DNA of 40,567 bases from Methanobacteriota archaeon (GCA_004195715.1 PSPX01000016.1:1-40567), one strand, 5' to 3'; shown: positions 25,401-33,341, numbered from the stretch's first letter. A program made the numbers and translations. The notes: generated by a model not told the origin, from the sequence alone.

Positions 25401-25510
25401 TCGCCTCGGGCATCAGGCAACCCCTCCATATCCCGAGTAGTGACCTCGACCGCGTGAACGGTATCGCTTCCGCTCATGCGTACTATCGGCTGCCGCCCGT
25501 CCATGAACAA
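22442..25510 (-). CDS. purL: FGAM synthase PurL with fused N-terminal PurS
   Basis: It catalyses ATP-dependent conversion of FGAR to FGAM with ammonia from PurQ. The frame has 1022 residues, too long for small PurL. The first roughly 200 residues have PurS-like repeats (VEVTTRDMEGLPDARGDSV, then VGGVRVNLGYLIKAEM, and a second similar half). The PurL part contains TWSEHCSHKIF near residue 270, KAETHNSPSALDPFGGA near 345, DNGAGGLSSSVGEM and HDCSDGGLAVALAE. The start may be ATG at 25510, 25504 or 25477. The fused PurSL layout with a separate PurQ is intermediate between the three-protein and the single-chain forms. Confidence 0.95.
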   Translation of the reverse strand: MFMDGRQPIVRMSGSDTVHAVEVTTRDMEGLPDARGDSVATMLAADYGIKVGGVRVNLGYLIKAEMSQDEVERSVYDLFADPVIEIGSSNEALLNSNDLFPHTPEAVIQVGFKPGVTDNAGQAGLDGLITLYPRLAGQSQVATSRTYMFWGLPEGTNPSELAAMIHNPMIERCAIAGADDCASARWPSLGFPDRPPAVFAEPAFVDLEVSDKQLEEISETGLLALNLNEMHAIQAHYRDPEVRVARESLGLPAGAPTDAELECLAQTWSEHCSHKIFAARINHKDNVTGESSVIDSLFKTHIVSPTLDIQKEVDWLLSVFHDNSGVIAWNDEWSLCMKAETHNSPSALDPFGGAITGIVGVNRDILGTGLGARPIANTDVFCFGPPDYTGDLPPGLFHPSRVFRGVHAGVRAGGNESGIPTVNGAMVFDERYLGKPLVYCGTVGIMPRRLSDGRESHDKTPSSGDIIYMVGGRVGSDGIHGATFSSLELTEESPSSAVQIGDPITQKKMIDMIIEARDTGIIQVITDNGAGGLSSSVGEMAELTNGAEIDLEVVPLKQAGLSPWEILVSESQERMTVGVRPEDCEAFETLALLHEVEATNIGEFTDSGAFVVRFADTPVAHIPISFLHDGCPQLQLESEWTPPQHEPFWPPSMSATGMGDVLSRLMARPNVASKEAWVRSYDHEVIAQTVIKPFCGVNHDAPGDAAVIAPLLGGTQGAVISNGITPRYSDIDAYSMAAASVDEALRNAVCVGVDLEMIAGLDNFCWPDSVESTKTPDGRYKLAQLVRANRAIDEVCRAYRLPCISGKDSMKNDVTMHGEKISVPPTILFSLIGNHNDVRKAVSSDFKCPGDHIYLLGETHQELGASELAYMFRDEGSGGIGGEVPRINPERNLAMYRALTSAMSEGLVASAHDCSDGGLAVALAECCFGSDSGASADISSLERDCNHLDEWGALFGESLGRILVSVSPEDSDAFAAAMKGNSCSRLGTVEVGDEITVSYGDTEALQASMSELKKAWQGSLGG

Positions 25511-25587
25511 AGCGGCTCAGGCCGTAGGCCTGATTAGCCTGGCAGAAAGGGAAAGGCTTGAGAGAGGGTCGGCGGCGAGAGGGTTCG

Positions 25588-26382
25588 ATGCGAACCGAGG
25601 AGGTGTGGGGCGCTAGATGGCGGGCTTGTGCTCATCCTCTGTCTCATCGCTTCATGGAAACAGCTGCTGAGAAGGGAACATTGGTAGTACTAGCGGCCGA
25701 TCTTGCGACCACTGAAGAACTAGTGCGACTCATCCATCAAGTTGGCCCTCACATTGCTGCACTCAAGACTCATGTGGATATGGTCGAAGATTTCTCGCAA
25801 GAGTCATGGCGAGAAGTAGTAGATGCGGCTAAGTCACACGATTTGATGCTCTTCGAAGACCGTAAGTTCGCCGACATAGGCAAAGTCTCACAGACCCAGA
25901 TGGGAGGAATATACGACATCCGCTCTTGGGCCGACATCGTCACCGCCCACCGCGTCTCCGGACCGGATATTGTCGATGGTATCGCTGCGGGGTGGGATGA
26001 GGTACAGAGAATAGGAGGGGTGTTCCTCTTGGCGCAGATGTCGAGTAGGGGTAATCTGCTATCTGAGGGCTACACAGACGAAACAATCGTCACCGGAGCT
26101 GCTTCACCCCATGTACTCGGATACATCGGCAACGGCAGTTCACCGGACGAGATATCCTCTCTGAGAAAAAAGGTCGGCGAGGGCAAGATGATCTGGACGC
26201 CGGGGGTCAACCTATCAGCCGACGAAGGAGTCCTAGGGCAGCGCTACGGCCATCCATCGGATGCCATCAGGGCTGGTTCGGACGCGGTCATCGTGGGCAC
26301 GGGAATACATGGCTCGGACGACCCCGCTGCGGCGGCCAGGGCATACGCAGATGCGACTTGGACCGCCCTGCAATCAAGATGA
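25588..26382 (+). CDS. pyrF: Orotidine 5'-phosphate decarboxylase, eukaryote-like type
   Basis: It makes UMP from OMP, the last step of pyrimidine synthesis. The 264-residue protein has LKTHVDMVEDF near residue 62, the catalytic MLFEDRKFADIGK near 92, and GGIYDIRSWADIVTAHRVSGP. These are the signatures of the fungal/animal OMPDC group rather than the usual archaeal group (ADFKVADIP). ATG at 25588 is chosen because the region WRACAHPLSHRFMETAAEKGT matches the N-terminal helix of that group; ATG 25654 would delete it. Transfer from another lineage is a reasonable inference. Confidence 0.93.
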   Translation: MRTEEVWGARWRACAHPLSHRFMETAAEKGTLVVLAADLATTEELVRLIHQVGPHIAALKTHVDMVEDFSQESWREVVDAAKSHDLMLFEDRKFADIGKVSQTQMGGIYDIRSWADIVTAHRVSGPDIVDGIAAGWDEVQRIGGVFLLAQMSSRGNLLSEGYTDETIVTGAASPHVLGYIGNGSSPDEISSLRKKVGEGKMIWTPGVNLSADEGVLGQRYGHPSDAIRAGSDAVIVGTGIHGSDDPAAAARAYADATWTALQSR

Positions 26383-26393
26383 GAGAATGGCCT

Positions 26394-27053
26394 TCAGAAG
26401 GCGCTCAAATCAATGACTATGATGGGGTCGATATACTCCAAATAGACCCCCACTTGGGCGCCCACAGCGGCCAGAACAATGAGAATGAGAATCCTACGAC
26501 CCCATCCTCGCTTCTTAGCTGGCAGTTCCGGTTTGGATTCGAGGGAGTCTTCGGACGGCATCTCGACTGCTTCCAGCATCGGTGGCATCAACGGCGGCAT
26601 CGGCATGACTGGTGTCTCCGTCTCCTCTACCTCAGGGTAGAGTTCATCGAGATCGGCGAGACCCGGGGCAGGAGGTATTTCGCCCATCATCGTCTCCCAT
26701 TGTTCGTCAAACACCGACTGTGTGAGGGGGGTGACAAGAACACCGACGGCTCCTGTGGAGTAAGCGGCGTCCCGGGCCTTGGTAGTACCTGATCTGGAGG
26801 TAATAATGGCTATTCTCGCACTGTAATCAGTCTCGCGCATCTCAAGCGCTGCTATGTGACCGTTTATCGAAGGGATATCAAGGGCGAGGAACACCAAGTC
26901 GGGCTGCAATCTAACGTATTCGTCAACCGCTTTGTCACCGTCACCACAGAACTCAGTACGCCATCCTTGATGTTTCATGATACTGCGTATCCTGCCCTCA
27001 GTGGTGGCGTTGCCAACCACCACAAGCGCAAGTGGCTGCTCTTCGGTGGACAT
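26394..27053 (-). CDS. Degenerate receiver-domain protein with C-terminal membrane anchor
   Basis: The product is 219 residues from ATG 27053 (GTG at 27113 overlapping the ftsY stop is possible). Residues about 7-125 have the alternating beta/alpha pattern of response-regulator receivers. The phosphorylation residues are gone: the acidic pair is replaced in VVVGNATTEG, the phosphoacceptor position is Ala57 in PDLVFLALDIP, and the usual Lys before Pro is Thr in VLVTPLTQ. An acidic, Pro/Met-rich linker follows, then KKRGWGRR and one membrane helix (ILILIVLAAVGAQVGVYL). It cannot be a normal phosphorelay target. It sits last in the pfdA-ftsY operon, next to membrane targeting. Confidence 0.72.
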   Translation of the reverse strand: MSTEEQPLALVVVGNATTEGRIRSIMKHQGWRTEFCGDGDKAVDEYVRLQPDLVFLALDIPSINGHIAALEMRETDYSARIAIITSRSGTTKARDAAYSTGAVGVLVTPLTQSVFDEQWETMMGEIPPAPGLADLDELYPEVEETETPVMPMPPLMPPMLEAVEMPSEDSLESKPELPAKKRGWGRRILILIVLAAVGAQVGVYLEYIDPIIVIDLSAF

Positions 27054-27109
27054 CTTCACACCGACGTGCGGGTCGCGCTTCAAGAACGACGCGGTCGCTG
27101 GTCCGGACC

Positions 27110-28381
27110 TCACTCCAGAATAGAATCAATGAGCCATGCTGGGTCGAAGTCGATGAGATCGTCGTAACCTTGGCCGACGCCCGCCAGTACTATCGGTCGG
27201 CCTGTGGCGTGGGCGATCGAAAGAGCGGCCCCGCCTTTGGCATCGGTGTCGAGTTTGCAAAGAGCGGCTCCGTCAAATCTCAACATGCGTTGGAATTCGA
27301 CGGCCTGTGTGACCGCGTCGTTGCCCGCTAAGGCATCGGCCACAAAAATCACCAGATGGGGTTGTGTGACCCGATGGACCTTGCGTAATTCCTCCATCAG
27401 ATTGGTCTTGTTCTGCATCCTGCCTGCGGTATCGATGATTACAACGTCTTCTCCTCGCGCCCTCGCACTCTCTACAGCGTCTCGGGCAACTGCGGCTGCA
27501 TCACCTCCTCTTTGACTGCGAATACAACGTACACCGAGGCGTTCTGCGTGAATTGCAAGTTGATCGATTGCGCCGGCTCTGAAGGTGTCCGCGGCGGCCA
27601 ACACTACGCTGCGACCCTGTTGGGTCAATCTGTTAGCAATCTTTGCAGTAGTGGTCGTCTTTCCTGTACCATTGACACCGACCAACATGATAACTACCGG
27701 GGAACTGTCTTCCAAATGGGCGCTTACGGTCTTGTTAAAATCCCAGTATCCTGCTTCTAGGAGACGGAGCAAGGTGCTTCTGAGTGCTTCCTCGACAACT
27801 ACCTCAATCTTCTTGGTGGTGGAGATACGACTGCCTATGAGTGTCGCCTTGAGTGTATGAATGACATCCTCGACAGCACTTTGCGCCATATCAGATGACA
27901 GTAATTCCTCCTCAAGCTCCTCTAGAATCCTGTCCAACTTATCGCTGCTCATCACCACACGGCCGCCTGTCTTAGTGACTGAATCACCAAGGTTGATCTC
28001 GATCTCGACGGGCCCACTGGCGACAAGATCGTGTCCGGTAGTGCTCTGCATCGGATCCTTGGTTGTAGGTTTCTCTGACTCAGTGGGTCGCTCGGCCTTC
28101 TCCACGGATGCTGCTCGGCGGGCCTTCTTGCGTTCTTTACGACCGATCGGTTTGGCGAAAGGGTCCTCAGTAATCTCGTCAGAATCATCCCACTCTTCCT
28201 CAATTTCTAGAGTGGGTTTTGGGGTGGCTTCCTGGGGAGTTGGTCTAGCCTCTTCTAGGGCTTCTTTCAGACGCTTACCCTGCTCCACAGCCTCTTCTGC
28301 CTCGACGGAGTTTTCCTCAGCAGTGATTTCTTTCTCATCGGTTTTCTTGAAGCGTTTTTTGAAGCGATCGAACAGCCCCAT
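27110..28381 (-). CDS. ftsY: Signal recognition particle receptor FtsY
   Basis: It is the SRP GTPase receptor, which docks ribosome-SRP complexes at the membrane for co-translational insertion. The 423-residue protein has an acidic/basic A region of about 140 residues, an N-domain four-helix bundle, and the G domain: P-loop VGVNGTGKTTTTAK (235-242 core), DTFRAGAIDQL (265 on), DTAGRM (317-322), and KLDTDAKGGAALS (376 on). It starts with MGLFDRFKKRFKK, an amphipathic membrane-contact segment. The start at 28381 is nine bases after the pfdA stop, and the downstream gene follows immediately, giving an operon. Confidence 0.97.
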   Translation of the reverse strand: MGLFDRFKKRFKKTDEKEITAEENSVEAEEAVEQGKRLKEALEEARPTPQEATPKPTLEIEEEWDDSDEITEDPFAKPIGRKERKKARRAASVEKAERPTESEKPTTKDPMQSTTGHDLVASGPVEIEINLGDSVTKTGGRVVMSSDKLDRILEELEEELLSSDMAQSAVEDVIHTLKATLIGSRISTTKKIEVVVEEALRSTLLRLLEAGYWDFNKTVSAHLEDSSPVVIMLVGVNGTGKTTTTAKIANRLTQQGRSVVLAAADTFRAGAIDQLAIHAERLGVRCIRSQRGGDAAAVARDAVESARARGEDVVIIDTAGRMQNKTNLMEELRKVHRVTQPHLVIFVADALAGNDAVTQAVEFQRMLRFDGAALCKLDTDAKGGAALSIAHATGRPIVLAGVGQGYDDLIDFDPAWLIDSILE

Positions 28382-28390
28382 ATGCTCGCC

Positions 28391-28921
28391 TCAGTCATCT
28401 AGAGTGAGGTCGGTACCTCGCTTACGCCGCGCACGGCGGGGGGCGGGAGTACTGGGTGCCGGCTCTTCGGTAATTGTCTCTGGTTCCAAACCCTCTACGC
28501 TCTCATTGAACTTCTGTGCGAGGTCGACAGTAGAGTGTTCCAGTTCGTCGAACTCCGTCTTCATCCTCTCAATTATGGTGATTAGTTCATCGCTCCTCTT
28601 GGTGAGAATCTCGGCTGCCTCTTCTCTGGTACGCTCGGCCTGTACCCTGCTGCCGATATCCACTACAGCACCGCCATCTGCTGGGATGTCGGCCACTATC
28701 TGGACACCTGAGCCAAGAGGGATCATGGCTCCTTTGGCCCCTTCGTCGGGAATGGCCAACAGGGCCTCAATGGCTTGCATCTGCTCAACACGAATAGATT
28801 CTAGTTGACGTACCTGCTGCTCGATGGCCTGCATACGCTCGCGATTAACTTCGACCAGTTGGGCGATGTGTTGTAGCTCCTCGCGGTCGACTGCCATCAA
28901 GCCGCTCGTGATGCCCGACAC
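28391..28921 (-). CDS. pfdA: Prefoldin alpha subunit
   Basis: It is a subunit of the hexameric, jellyfish-shaped co-chaperone that hands unfolded proteins to the group II chaperonin. The 176-residue protein has two long coiled-coil helices (residues about 10-55 and 95-140) joined by the beta-hairpin stretch with AMIPLGSGVQIVADIP, the conserved alpha-subunit core. The tail is longer than usual and basic (PAPRRARRKRG). The start is GTG at 28921 or ATG at 28897. It heads the operon with ftsY and lies 18 bases after the stop of the APS kinase fusion gene, which may be in the same transcript. Confidence 0.92.
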   Translation of the reverse strand: MSGITSGLMAVDREELQHIAQLVEVNRERMQAIEQQVRQLESIRVEQMQAIEALLAIPDEGAKGAMIPLGSGVQIVADIPADGGAVVDIGSRVQAERTREEAAEILTKRSDELITIIERMKTEFDELEHSTVDLAQKFNESVEGLEPETITEEPAPSTPAPRRARRKRGTDLTLDD

Positions 28922-28939
28922 CCATGAAGCCGTCGGGGG

Positions 28940-29824
28940 TCATTCGCCGTCCCAGATTCCCTCTGCGATCATGAACTCCATGACCTTCGCGGACACGTTG
29001 GCGTGATTGCCTCCGCGTACTCCTGTCGCTGAGACCTTGAATACCTCGGCTGGAATGTCCTCCGCCTCACGTATCTCATAGCCGACCTTGCGGCCATACG
29101 AGACGGCTTCTATGTCTGGCATAATCCACGCCTCGACATCCTCACCTTGGTAGCGGTGTTCTATCATCCGTTTTCGCATCAGAGCCGAGTAGGGGTCCGA
29201 TTCAGATACAGGTGTGTCCCGAATACCTACAATCACGCGCTTACCTTGGTCGAGCTCTTGTTGAATGAGCCATTCGTGACCGACATGTAGCGGTTGCCAA
29301 CGCCCAGGTAGCAATACTCCCTTCGGTTTTTCGAATAAATGCGCCAACCGGTCGACTAAATCCTCGACGCCCTTACCATCTTCTCCACTTGAGTCAAGAG
29401 AAAAGTGAGCGCATTCTGGCTCGTCAAACGGGTCGGTTATTCCAGTAAAGTTGGAAATCTCTCCGCTTCGGGCCTTTGCGTACAGTCCCTTCGCATCACG
29501 CTTCTCACAGACCTCTAGAGAAGTGGAAACGTGTACCATCATAGCGTTTCCAGGGAGAATATCGAGGATCTTCAGACGGACATCCTCGTAAGGTGTGATG
29601 AAGGAGCATAGGACGTTTGTGTGCTTGGATATCATCTTGGCCATGCGAGCCACCCCTAGCAAGTGGCGCTCGCGGCCTTCACGACTGAAGTCGGTGTTTG
29701 AGAAGAAATCGCGTATGGTGTCGCCATCTAGCACTTCGCAACCGAAGCGCTCGGCCGCAGTCATGGCGATGGTTGTCTTACCTGCCCCTGAGAGGCCAGT
29801 TAGCCAGACTACACGATTGTCCAT
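28940..29824 (-). CDS. cysC: APS kinase fused to a HIGH-type nucleotidyltransferase
   Basis: The 294-residue protein has two parts. The N-terminal APS kinase (PAPS formation) shows P-loop GLSGAGKTT (10-18), VLDGDTIRDFF, FITPYEDVR, and KGLYAKARSGEISNFTGI near 112-129. The C-terminal domain (about 168-294) is a small nucleotidyltransferase with GRWQPLHVGHEWLI (HVGH 180-183) and VSATGVR (264-270), the HxGH and ISxTxxR signatures of the superfamily that includes NMN adenylyltransferase and ATP sulfurylase. Domain order matches animal PAPS synthetase, but the second domain is far smaller than ATP sulfurylase. Start ATG 29824 has an AGGTGG site; GTG 29833 is possible. The neighbours are sulfotransferases. 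Confidence 0.88.
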   Translation of the reverse strand: MDNRVVWLTGLSGAGKTTIAMTAAERFGCEVLDGDTIRDFFSNTDFSREGRERHLLGVARMAKMISKHTNVLCSFITPYEDVRLKILDILPGNAMMVHVSTSLEVCEKRDAKGLYAKARSGEISNFTGITDPFDEPECAHFSLDSSGEDGKGVEDLVDRLAHLFEKPKGVLLPGRWQPLHVGHEWLIQQELDQGKRVIVGIRDTPVSESDPYSALMRKRMIEHRYQGEDVEAWIMPDIEAVSYGRKVGYEIREAEDIPAEVFKVSATGVRGGNHANVSAKVMEFMIAEGIWDGE

Positions 29825-29860
29825 CAAAGCCACCTGAAATACGGCCGTGCCACAGTAGTT

Positions 29861-29870
29861 CCCTATATCA
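29861..29870 (-). promoter_or_regulatory. TATA-like box for the APS kinase fusion gene
   Basis: On the minus strand this reads TGATATAGGG and ends about 36 bases before the ATG at 29824. It forms a back-to-back promoter pair with 29893-29898. Confidence 0.45.
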
Positions 29871-29892
29871 CACCGCCGGGAGCGCGTACAAC

Positions 29893-29898
29893 CTATAT
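29893..29898 (+). promoter_or_regulatory. TATA-like box for the sulfotransferase gene
   Basis: CTATAT centred about 26-30 bases before the GTG/ATG starts at 29921-29927 fits an archaeal promoter with a very short leader. A GGAG ribosome-site sequence also lies just before the GTG. Confidence 0.5.
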
Positions 29899-29920
29899 CG
29901 TACGGGGGGCAGGAGTAGTT

Positions 29921-30817
29921 GTGTCGATGATGGAGAATTTGATGCCCGATGTAGGGGCTTTCCTGTTAGGAGCTCCGAAATCAGGGACTACTTGGTTGGC
30001 CAACGTGTTGGAGCAGCACCCCGGAATCTGTATTTCGAACCCGAAGGAGCCGAATGAGGTTGCGACACACAGAGGTACCTTCGGTAGAAATGTCGGTGAG
30101 CCAGATTGGGAGAGATATGCAGGCTGTTTCAAGGGAGAGGGGCTGAAGATGGACTGCTCGGTACACGCACTCGCCTGTCCGGTTGCTCCTAACAGAGTCG
30201 CCGAGCATTGGCCGGAAGCGCGATTTGTGGTCTGCCTGCGGGAGCCTGTAAGTCGAACTATCAGTCATTGGGGGATGGTGCTTGATACTGAAGAGGATGT
30301 GCAGAACGGTGCTGACTGGTCCGACTTCGCCTCAGCGTGGCGCGACCAGCGTTTGAGCTGCGACACCCTATACGGAGATTGTATGAGGAGGTGGTTGGAG
30401 TGTTTTCCCAGAGACCGTTTCCTATTGCTTGACTCGAAAAGAATGAGAGATGAGTCGAGTACTGTTCTGGCTGAGGTGGCAGAACACTTCGGTGTGGAGG
30501 CTTTCGACTTCGATCTGCATGAGGTGCATAATGCCAACACGGCCGACGACAGAAGACCTCTGACCTTCTTTGGAAGGGGATTTCGTTTGGTTGCCTCTAT
30601 GGTGCCTAAATTCTTGAAGGGCCCTTTAGTCTCAATGTTGCAAAAACGGGGTGTGAATATCTACAAAATGCCAGTTCTCAGCAAGGGACGTATGGCTAGG
30701 GAGATTCCAGATATCTCTGAGTTGAGTGCGTTGACTGAGGAGTTGCGGGCAGATCTTGAGTTGTTAGAAGCATTGACTGGATTCGATACCTCGGCCTGGA
30801 GAATTGAGAATTGGTAA
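29921..30817 (+). CDS. PAPS-dependent sulfotransferase
   Basis: It transfers sulfate from PAPS to an acceptor hydroxyl or amine. The 298-residue protein has the 5'-phosphosulfate loop FLLGAPKSGTTWLANVLEQH near residue 13 and the 3'-phosphate site RFVVCLREPVSRTISHW near residue 100. The remainder has the usual helical pattern, with DRFLLLDSKRM and a C-terminal segment where the acceptor site should be. The start may be GTG at 29921 or ATG at 29927/29930. The gene is divergent from the APS kinase fusion, so PAPS supply and use lie on a shared promoter region. The acceptor is unknown. Confidence 0.9.
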   Translation: MSMMENLMPDVGAFLLGAPKSGTTWLANVLEQHPGICISNPKEPNEVATHRGTFGRNVGEPDWERYAGCFKGEGLKMDCSVHALACPVAPNRVAEHWPEARFVVCLREPVSRTISHWGMVLDTEEDVQNGADWSDFASAWRDQRLSCDTLYGDCMRRWLECFPRDRFLLLDSKRMRDESSTVLAEVAEHFGVEAFDFDLHEVHNANTADDRRPLTFFGRGFRLVASMVPKFLKGPLVSMLQKRGVNIYKMPVLSKGRMAREIPDISELSALTEELRADLELLEALTGFDTSAWRIENW

Positions 30818-30821
30818 TTCG

Positions 30822-31943
30822 CTAATTCCACCAGTCTTCATCATCGGTTCCACAGTTACGAAGGGTTTCCTGTACGAAGTCGTCAACCATTTGCCATGGT
30901 TGATTTTCACCAGAGTTCCTCTCTACGTTCACTATTTCCTCTCTGATTATTTCATCTCCCAGTAGTTCCTTTATCGAAAGGTGGTCGTCCCCCCCTTTGT
31001 CCCCTAGGAAAGAAAATTCCAGTTGTCTTCCTTTCTCCTTTGTATCCTCAAGATAAATCAATTTGGAGTCCCCACCGAAACTGGATATAATTTCCAACAA
31101 TTCTGTTGTCGACCGTGCTTCAACCTCCTTCTCTTTAGTTCCGTCTATGAGTACTGAGAAAGTGCGAAATCCTCCCTCGAATTTTTTGGCCCGAGCATCT
31201 AATGCCTGAGAGATCGCGAGGGCCTCATCCATGTCCATTGAATCAAAGTTTTTCTTAATCCACGCAGACCTTGCCATGACTTGAAGCTCTATCGCCTCGG
31301 GACCAGAGTTCCAGCTGCCCTGGACTTGTCCACTAGCCCATACCACCGTCGAAACCAGTTTGTACCTCTTGTGGGAGTGTTCTGGGAGGGTCTTCTCGAA
31401 GGACCTCGCGGTGAAAAGGGCGAGGAGTGGGAGGAGGAGGCAGGTCGATGCACAGAGGAGATTGTACAGAACAAATTCGATTCCCATCATCTGAATCCAT
31501 GTATGAGTTATCAGAACAGCATCTGAGTGATCGTTTGGGTTCACGTACGCAGTCGTATTGGAACCCACGGGGTAGTCCTCAAGCCACTGGTGGGCCGCTC
31601 CGGAGGCGTAGAAATTCACGTACTTCTTTGAATATGAAGTGCTCTTATGTGTCTCACCATCAATCTGCCATTCGAAAAAGATAGTTGGATGGTAGCACCA
31701 CTCGCCACACCCAACGGTCTCATAGACCACTCCGGTGTCAAGAATCTTGGCGTCTTCTGCTTGCCATTTGGAGGTCTCCTGAGAGATCCCAGATGCGATG
31801 TTTACGGTGGTGAATATCAGAAATATTGTTGACCCAACTATGACCCATATCCTAGGCGCCCTGTTGAAAGCAAGGACTGAGAAGTGCAACGATGAGGCTT
31901 TCAAGACGATTCTCCAGAACCCATAAGGTCGTCTCTCAAACAA
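30822..31943 (-). CDS. DUF3592-like membrane protein
   Basis: The 373-residue protein has one membrane helix near residues 30-52 and a second pair near 160-185. Between them is a small beta-domain ending in YVNPNDHSDAVLI, the hallmark of DUF3592 proteins. The C-terminal 190 residues are cytoplasmic and helical/charged, with no family I recognise. Cysteines in VGCGEWCYHP suggest that the domain faces outward. Its stop lies four bases from the convergent sulfotransferase stop. Function is unknown. Confidence 0.75.
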   Translation of the reverse strand: MFERRPYGFWRIVLKASSLHFSVLAFNRAPRIWVIVGSTIFLIFTTVNIASGISQETSKWQAEDAKILDTGVVYETVGCGEWCYHPTIFFEWQIDGETHKSTSYSKKYVNFYASGAAHQWLEDYPVGSNTTAYVNPNDHSDAVLITHTWIQMMGIEFVLYNLLCASTCLLLPLLALFTARSFEKTLPEHSHKRYKLVSTVVWASGQVQGSWNSGPEAIELQVMARSAWIKKNFDSMDMDEALAISQALDARAKKFEGGFRTFSVLIDGTKEKEVEARSTTELLEIISSFGGDSKLIYLEDTKEKGRQLEFSFLGDKGGDDHLSIKELLGDEIIREEIVNVERNSGENQPWQMVDDFVQETLRNCGTDDEDWWN

Positions 31944-31972
31944 TGTATTGTATAGTTATCCACGGCATCAGA

Positions 31973-32773
31973 TTATTTCTGAGCCAAGACCCATTCAGTA
32001 ATCCACTTCTCGTCTGATGTGACCAGGAAGTATGGGTTCAGAATCTCGTCGACCAAATCGTAATCGAGTTTTTTTCCTTCTGGGCCGAGGACCTTTCCCC
32101 CAGCAGCCACTACTACGGCGTGAGCCGCGGCTATATCCCAACAGGATGTTGGACCGAAGCGGGGATACAAATCGGCCGATCCTTCTGCGACCACACATGC
32201 CTTCAGAGATGAGCCAAGACGAAGTAAGTCATACTTGCCTAGTGAGGCAGCGAATATTTCGTCCCTCTCTCCTCTGTGAGAGCCACTGGCCACTAGGCGT
32301 ACTGGTGCAGGAGGTGAGCTTGGACGAACCAACATCGGTCCTGAGCCAGAAGGTGCTCTGCGTTCTGCAGGTACACCGATTCCACCAAGCCATGTTGTGT
32401 TGGTTACTGGAGCATGAACGACGCCAAAAATTGGTTCCCAACGTCCCTCTCGATGAGCCATCATAGCGATGTTTACTGTGAACATACCATTTCTCTTGAT
32501 GAATTCCTTAGTCCCATCTAGTGGGTCGACTAGCCAACAAGATGGAGATGAGGTGGGGTCGCCTATTCGGCCTTCCTCGGAGACTATCGGGATGTTGTTG
32601 TCTATGTTCTTGAGGCCGGCTATTATGACCTCGTGGGCAGCTAGGTCGGCTTCAGTAAGTGGTGAGTCGTCGTCTTTCTTCGTGACTTTTACTGGTGAGG
32701 ATTTGTTGTAGACTTCCATTATCGCCTCGCCTGCTCGTAGTGCGATGGTGACTACTGCCTCGTGGTCGATCAT
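31973..32773 (-). CDS. cysQ: 3'(2'),5'-bisphosphate nucleotidase CysQ
   Basis: It hydrolyses PAP, the by-product of sulfotransferases, to AMP and phosphate. The 266-residue member of the inositol-monophosphatase fold has metal ligands in IPIVSEEG (EE 66-67), WLVDPLDGTKEFI (DPLDGT 83-88), the CysQ-type form of the family motif, and SCWDIAAAHAVV near 215. ATG at 32773 is preferred, with GGTG upstream, because it avoids overlap with the preceding gene; the frame extends to 32812. It lies between two sulfotransferase genes, which supports the PAP role. Confidence 0.9.
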   Translation of the reverse strand: MIDHEAVVTIALRAGEAIMEVYNKSSPVKVTKKDDDSPLTEADLAAHEVIIAGLKNIDNNIPIVSEEGRIGDPTSSPSCWLVDPLDGTKEFIKRNGMFTVNIAMMAHREGRWEPIFGVVHAPVTNTTWLGGIGVPAERRAPSGSGPMLVRPSSPPAPVRLVASGSHRGERDEIFAASLGKYDLLRLGSSLKACVVAEGSADLYPRFGPTSCWDIAAAHAVVVAAGGKVLGPEGKKLDYDLVDEILNPYFLVTSDEKWITEWVLAQK

Positions 32774-32786
32774 ACGAACACCGGAT

Positions 32787-33341
32787 TCAGTAATCCTGCA
32801 ATTCATCCGCATGGGACTCTAATCTACTTCGAGACTCCTCATCGAGATGGAACAAAAACGGGTCCTCATCACCGACGATGTTTTTCCAAGAGGACATCGT
32901 ACGAGCCCATATCTCCTCTCTGGAATTCCATTCCAACCATCGATCCACAAAGTCACAGTGCCTCTGGATCTTCTCATCTTCTGGTTCCATGCGACGGAGT
33001 ATAGCATTCGTCTGAGCGAGAAGGATTCCGAAGGGAGGATTCAATTTGTAGGTGGTGAAAGGATTGCGCTCCTGAACCACAGTGAGGTGCTCACGCCAGA
33101 GGCCTAACGTGGCATCATAGAAGCGACCGATTAGGAGAACGGTGAGAAGAACCGATGCACCAATGGCGAAAAGACCCCAATATGTAGTGGATATGCCTAG
33201 GAAAGTGCCAGAGAAGAACGGGCGCCAACGCACATAGGGCCAAATCAACAGCGTCAGGGTGGTGGTCCAGAATCCCATTGAGATGAGTGTCTGGCTCTGT
33301 TGAATCCGCCAATACTGCCGCATGAACCACTTCTTCATCAT
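32787..33341 (-). CDS. Membrane-associated protein, unknown
   Basis: The 184-residue protein has two hydrophobic helices near residues 18-36 and 52-72 (TLISMGFWTTTLTLLIW and GLFAIGASVLLTVLLIG) and a soluble C-terminal part of about 110 residues that is helical and acidic. It sits between the second sulfotransferase and cysQ on the same strand, 14 bases before the chosen cysQ start, so it is likely part of that operon. No family is recognised, but its position suggests a link to sulfation or surface assembly. Confidence 0.65.
   Translation of the reverse strand: MMKKWFMRQYWRIQQSQTLISMGFWTTTLTLLIWPYVRWRPFFSGTFLGISTTYWGLFAIGASVLLTVLLIGRFYDATLGLWREHLTVVQERNPFTTYKLNPPFGILLAQTNAILRRMEPEDEKIQRHCDFVDRWLEWNSREEIWARTMSSWKNIVGDEDPFLFHLDEESRSRLESHADELQDY

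Noticed and set aside
27861-28808. A 315-residue Ser-rich plus-strand frame
   Set aside because: It lies opposite ftsY and pfdA, both with full motifs. Its Ser/Arg-rich composition is the usual antisense shadow.
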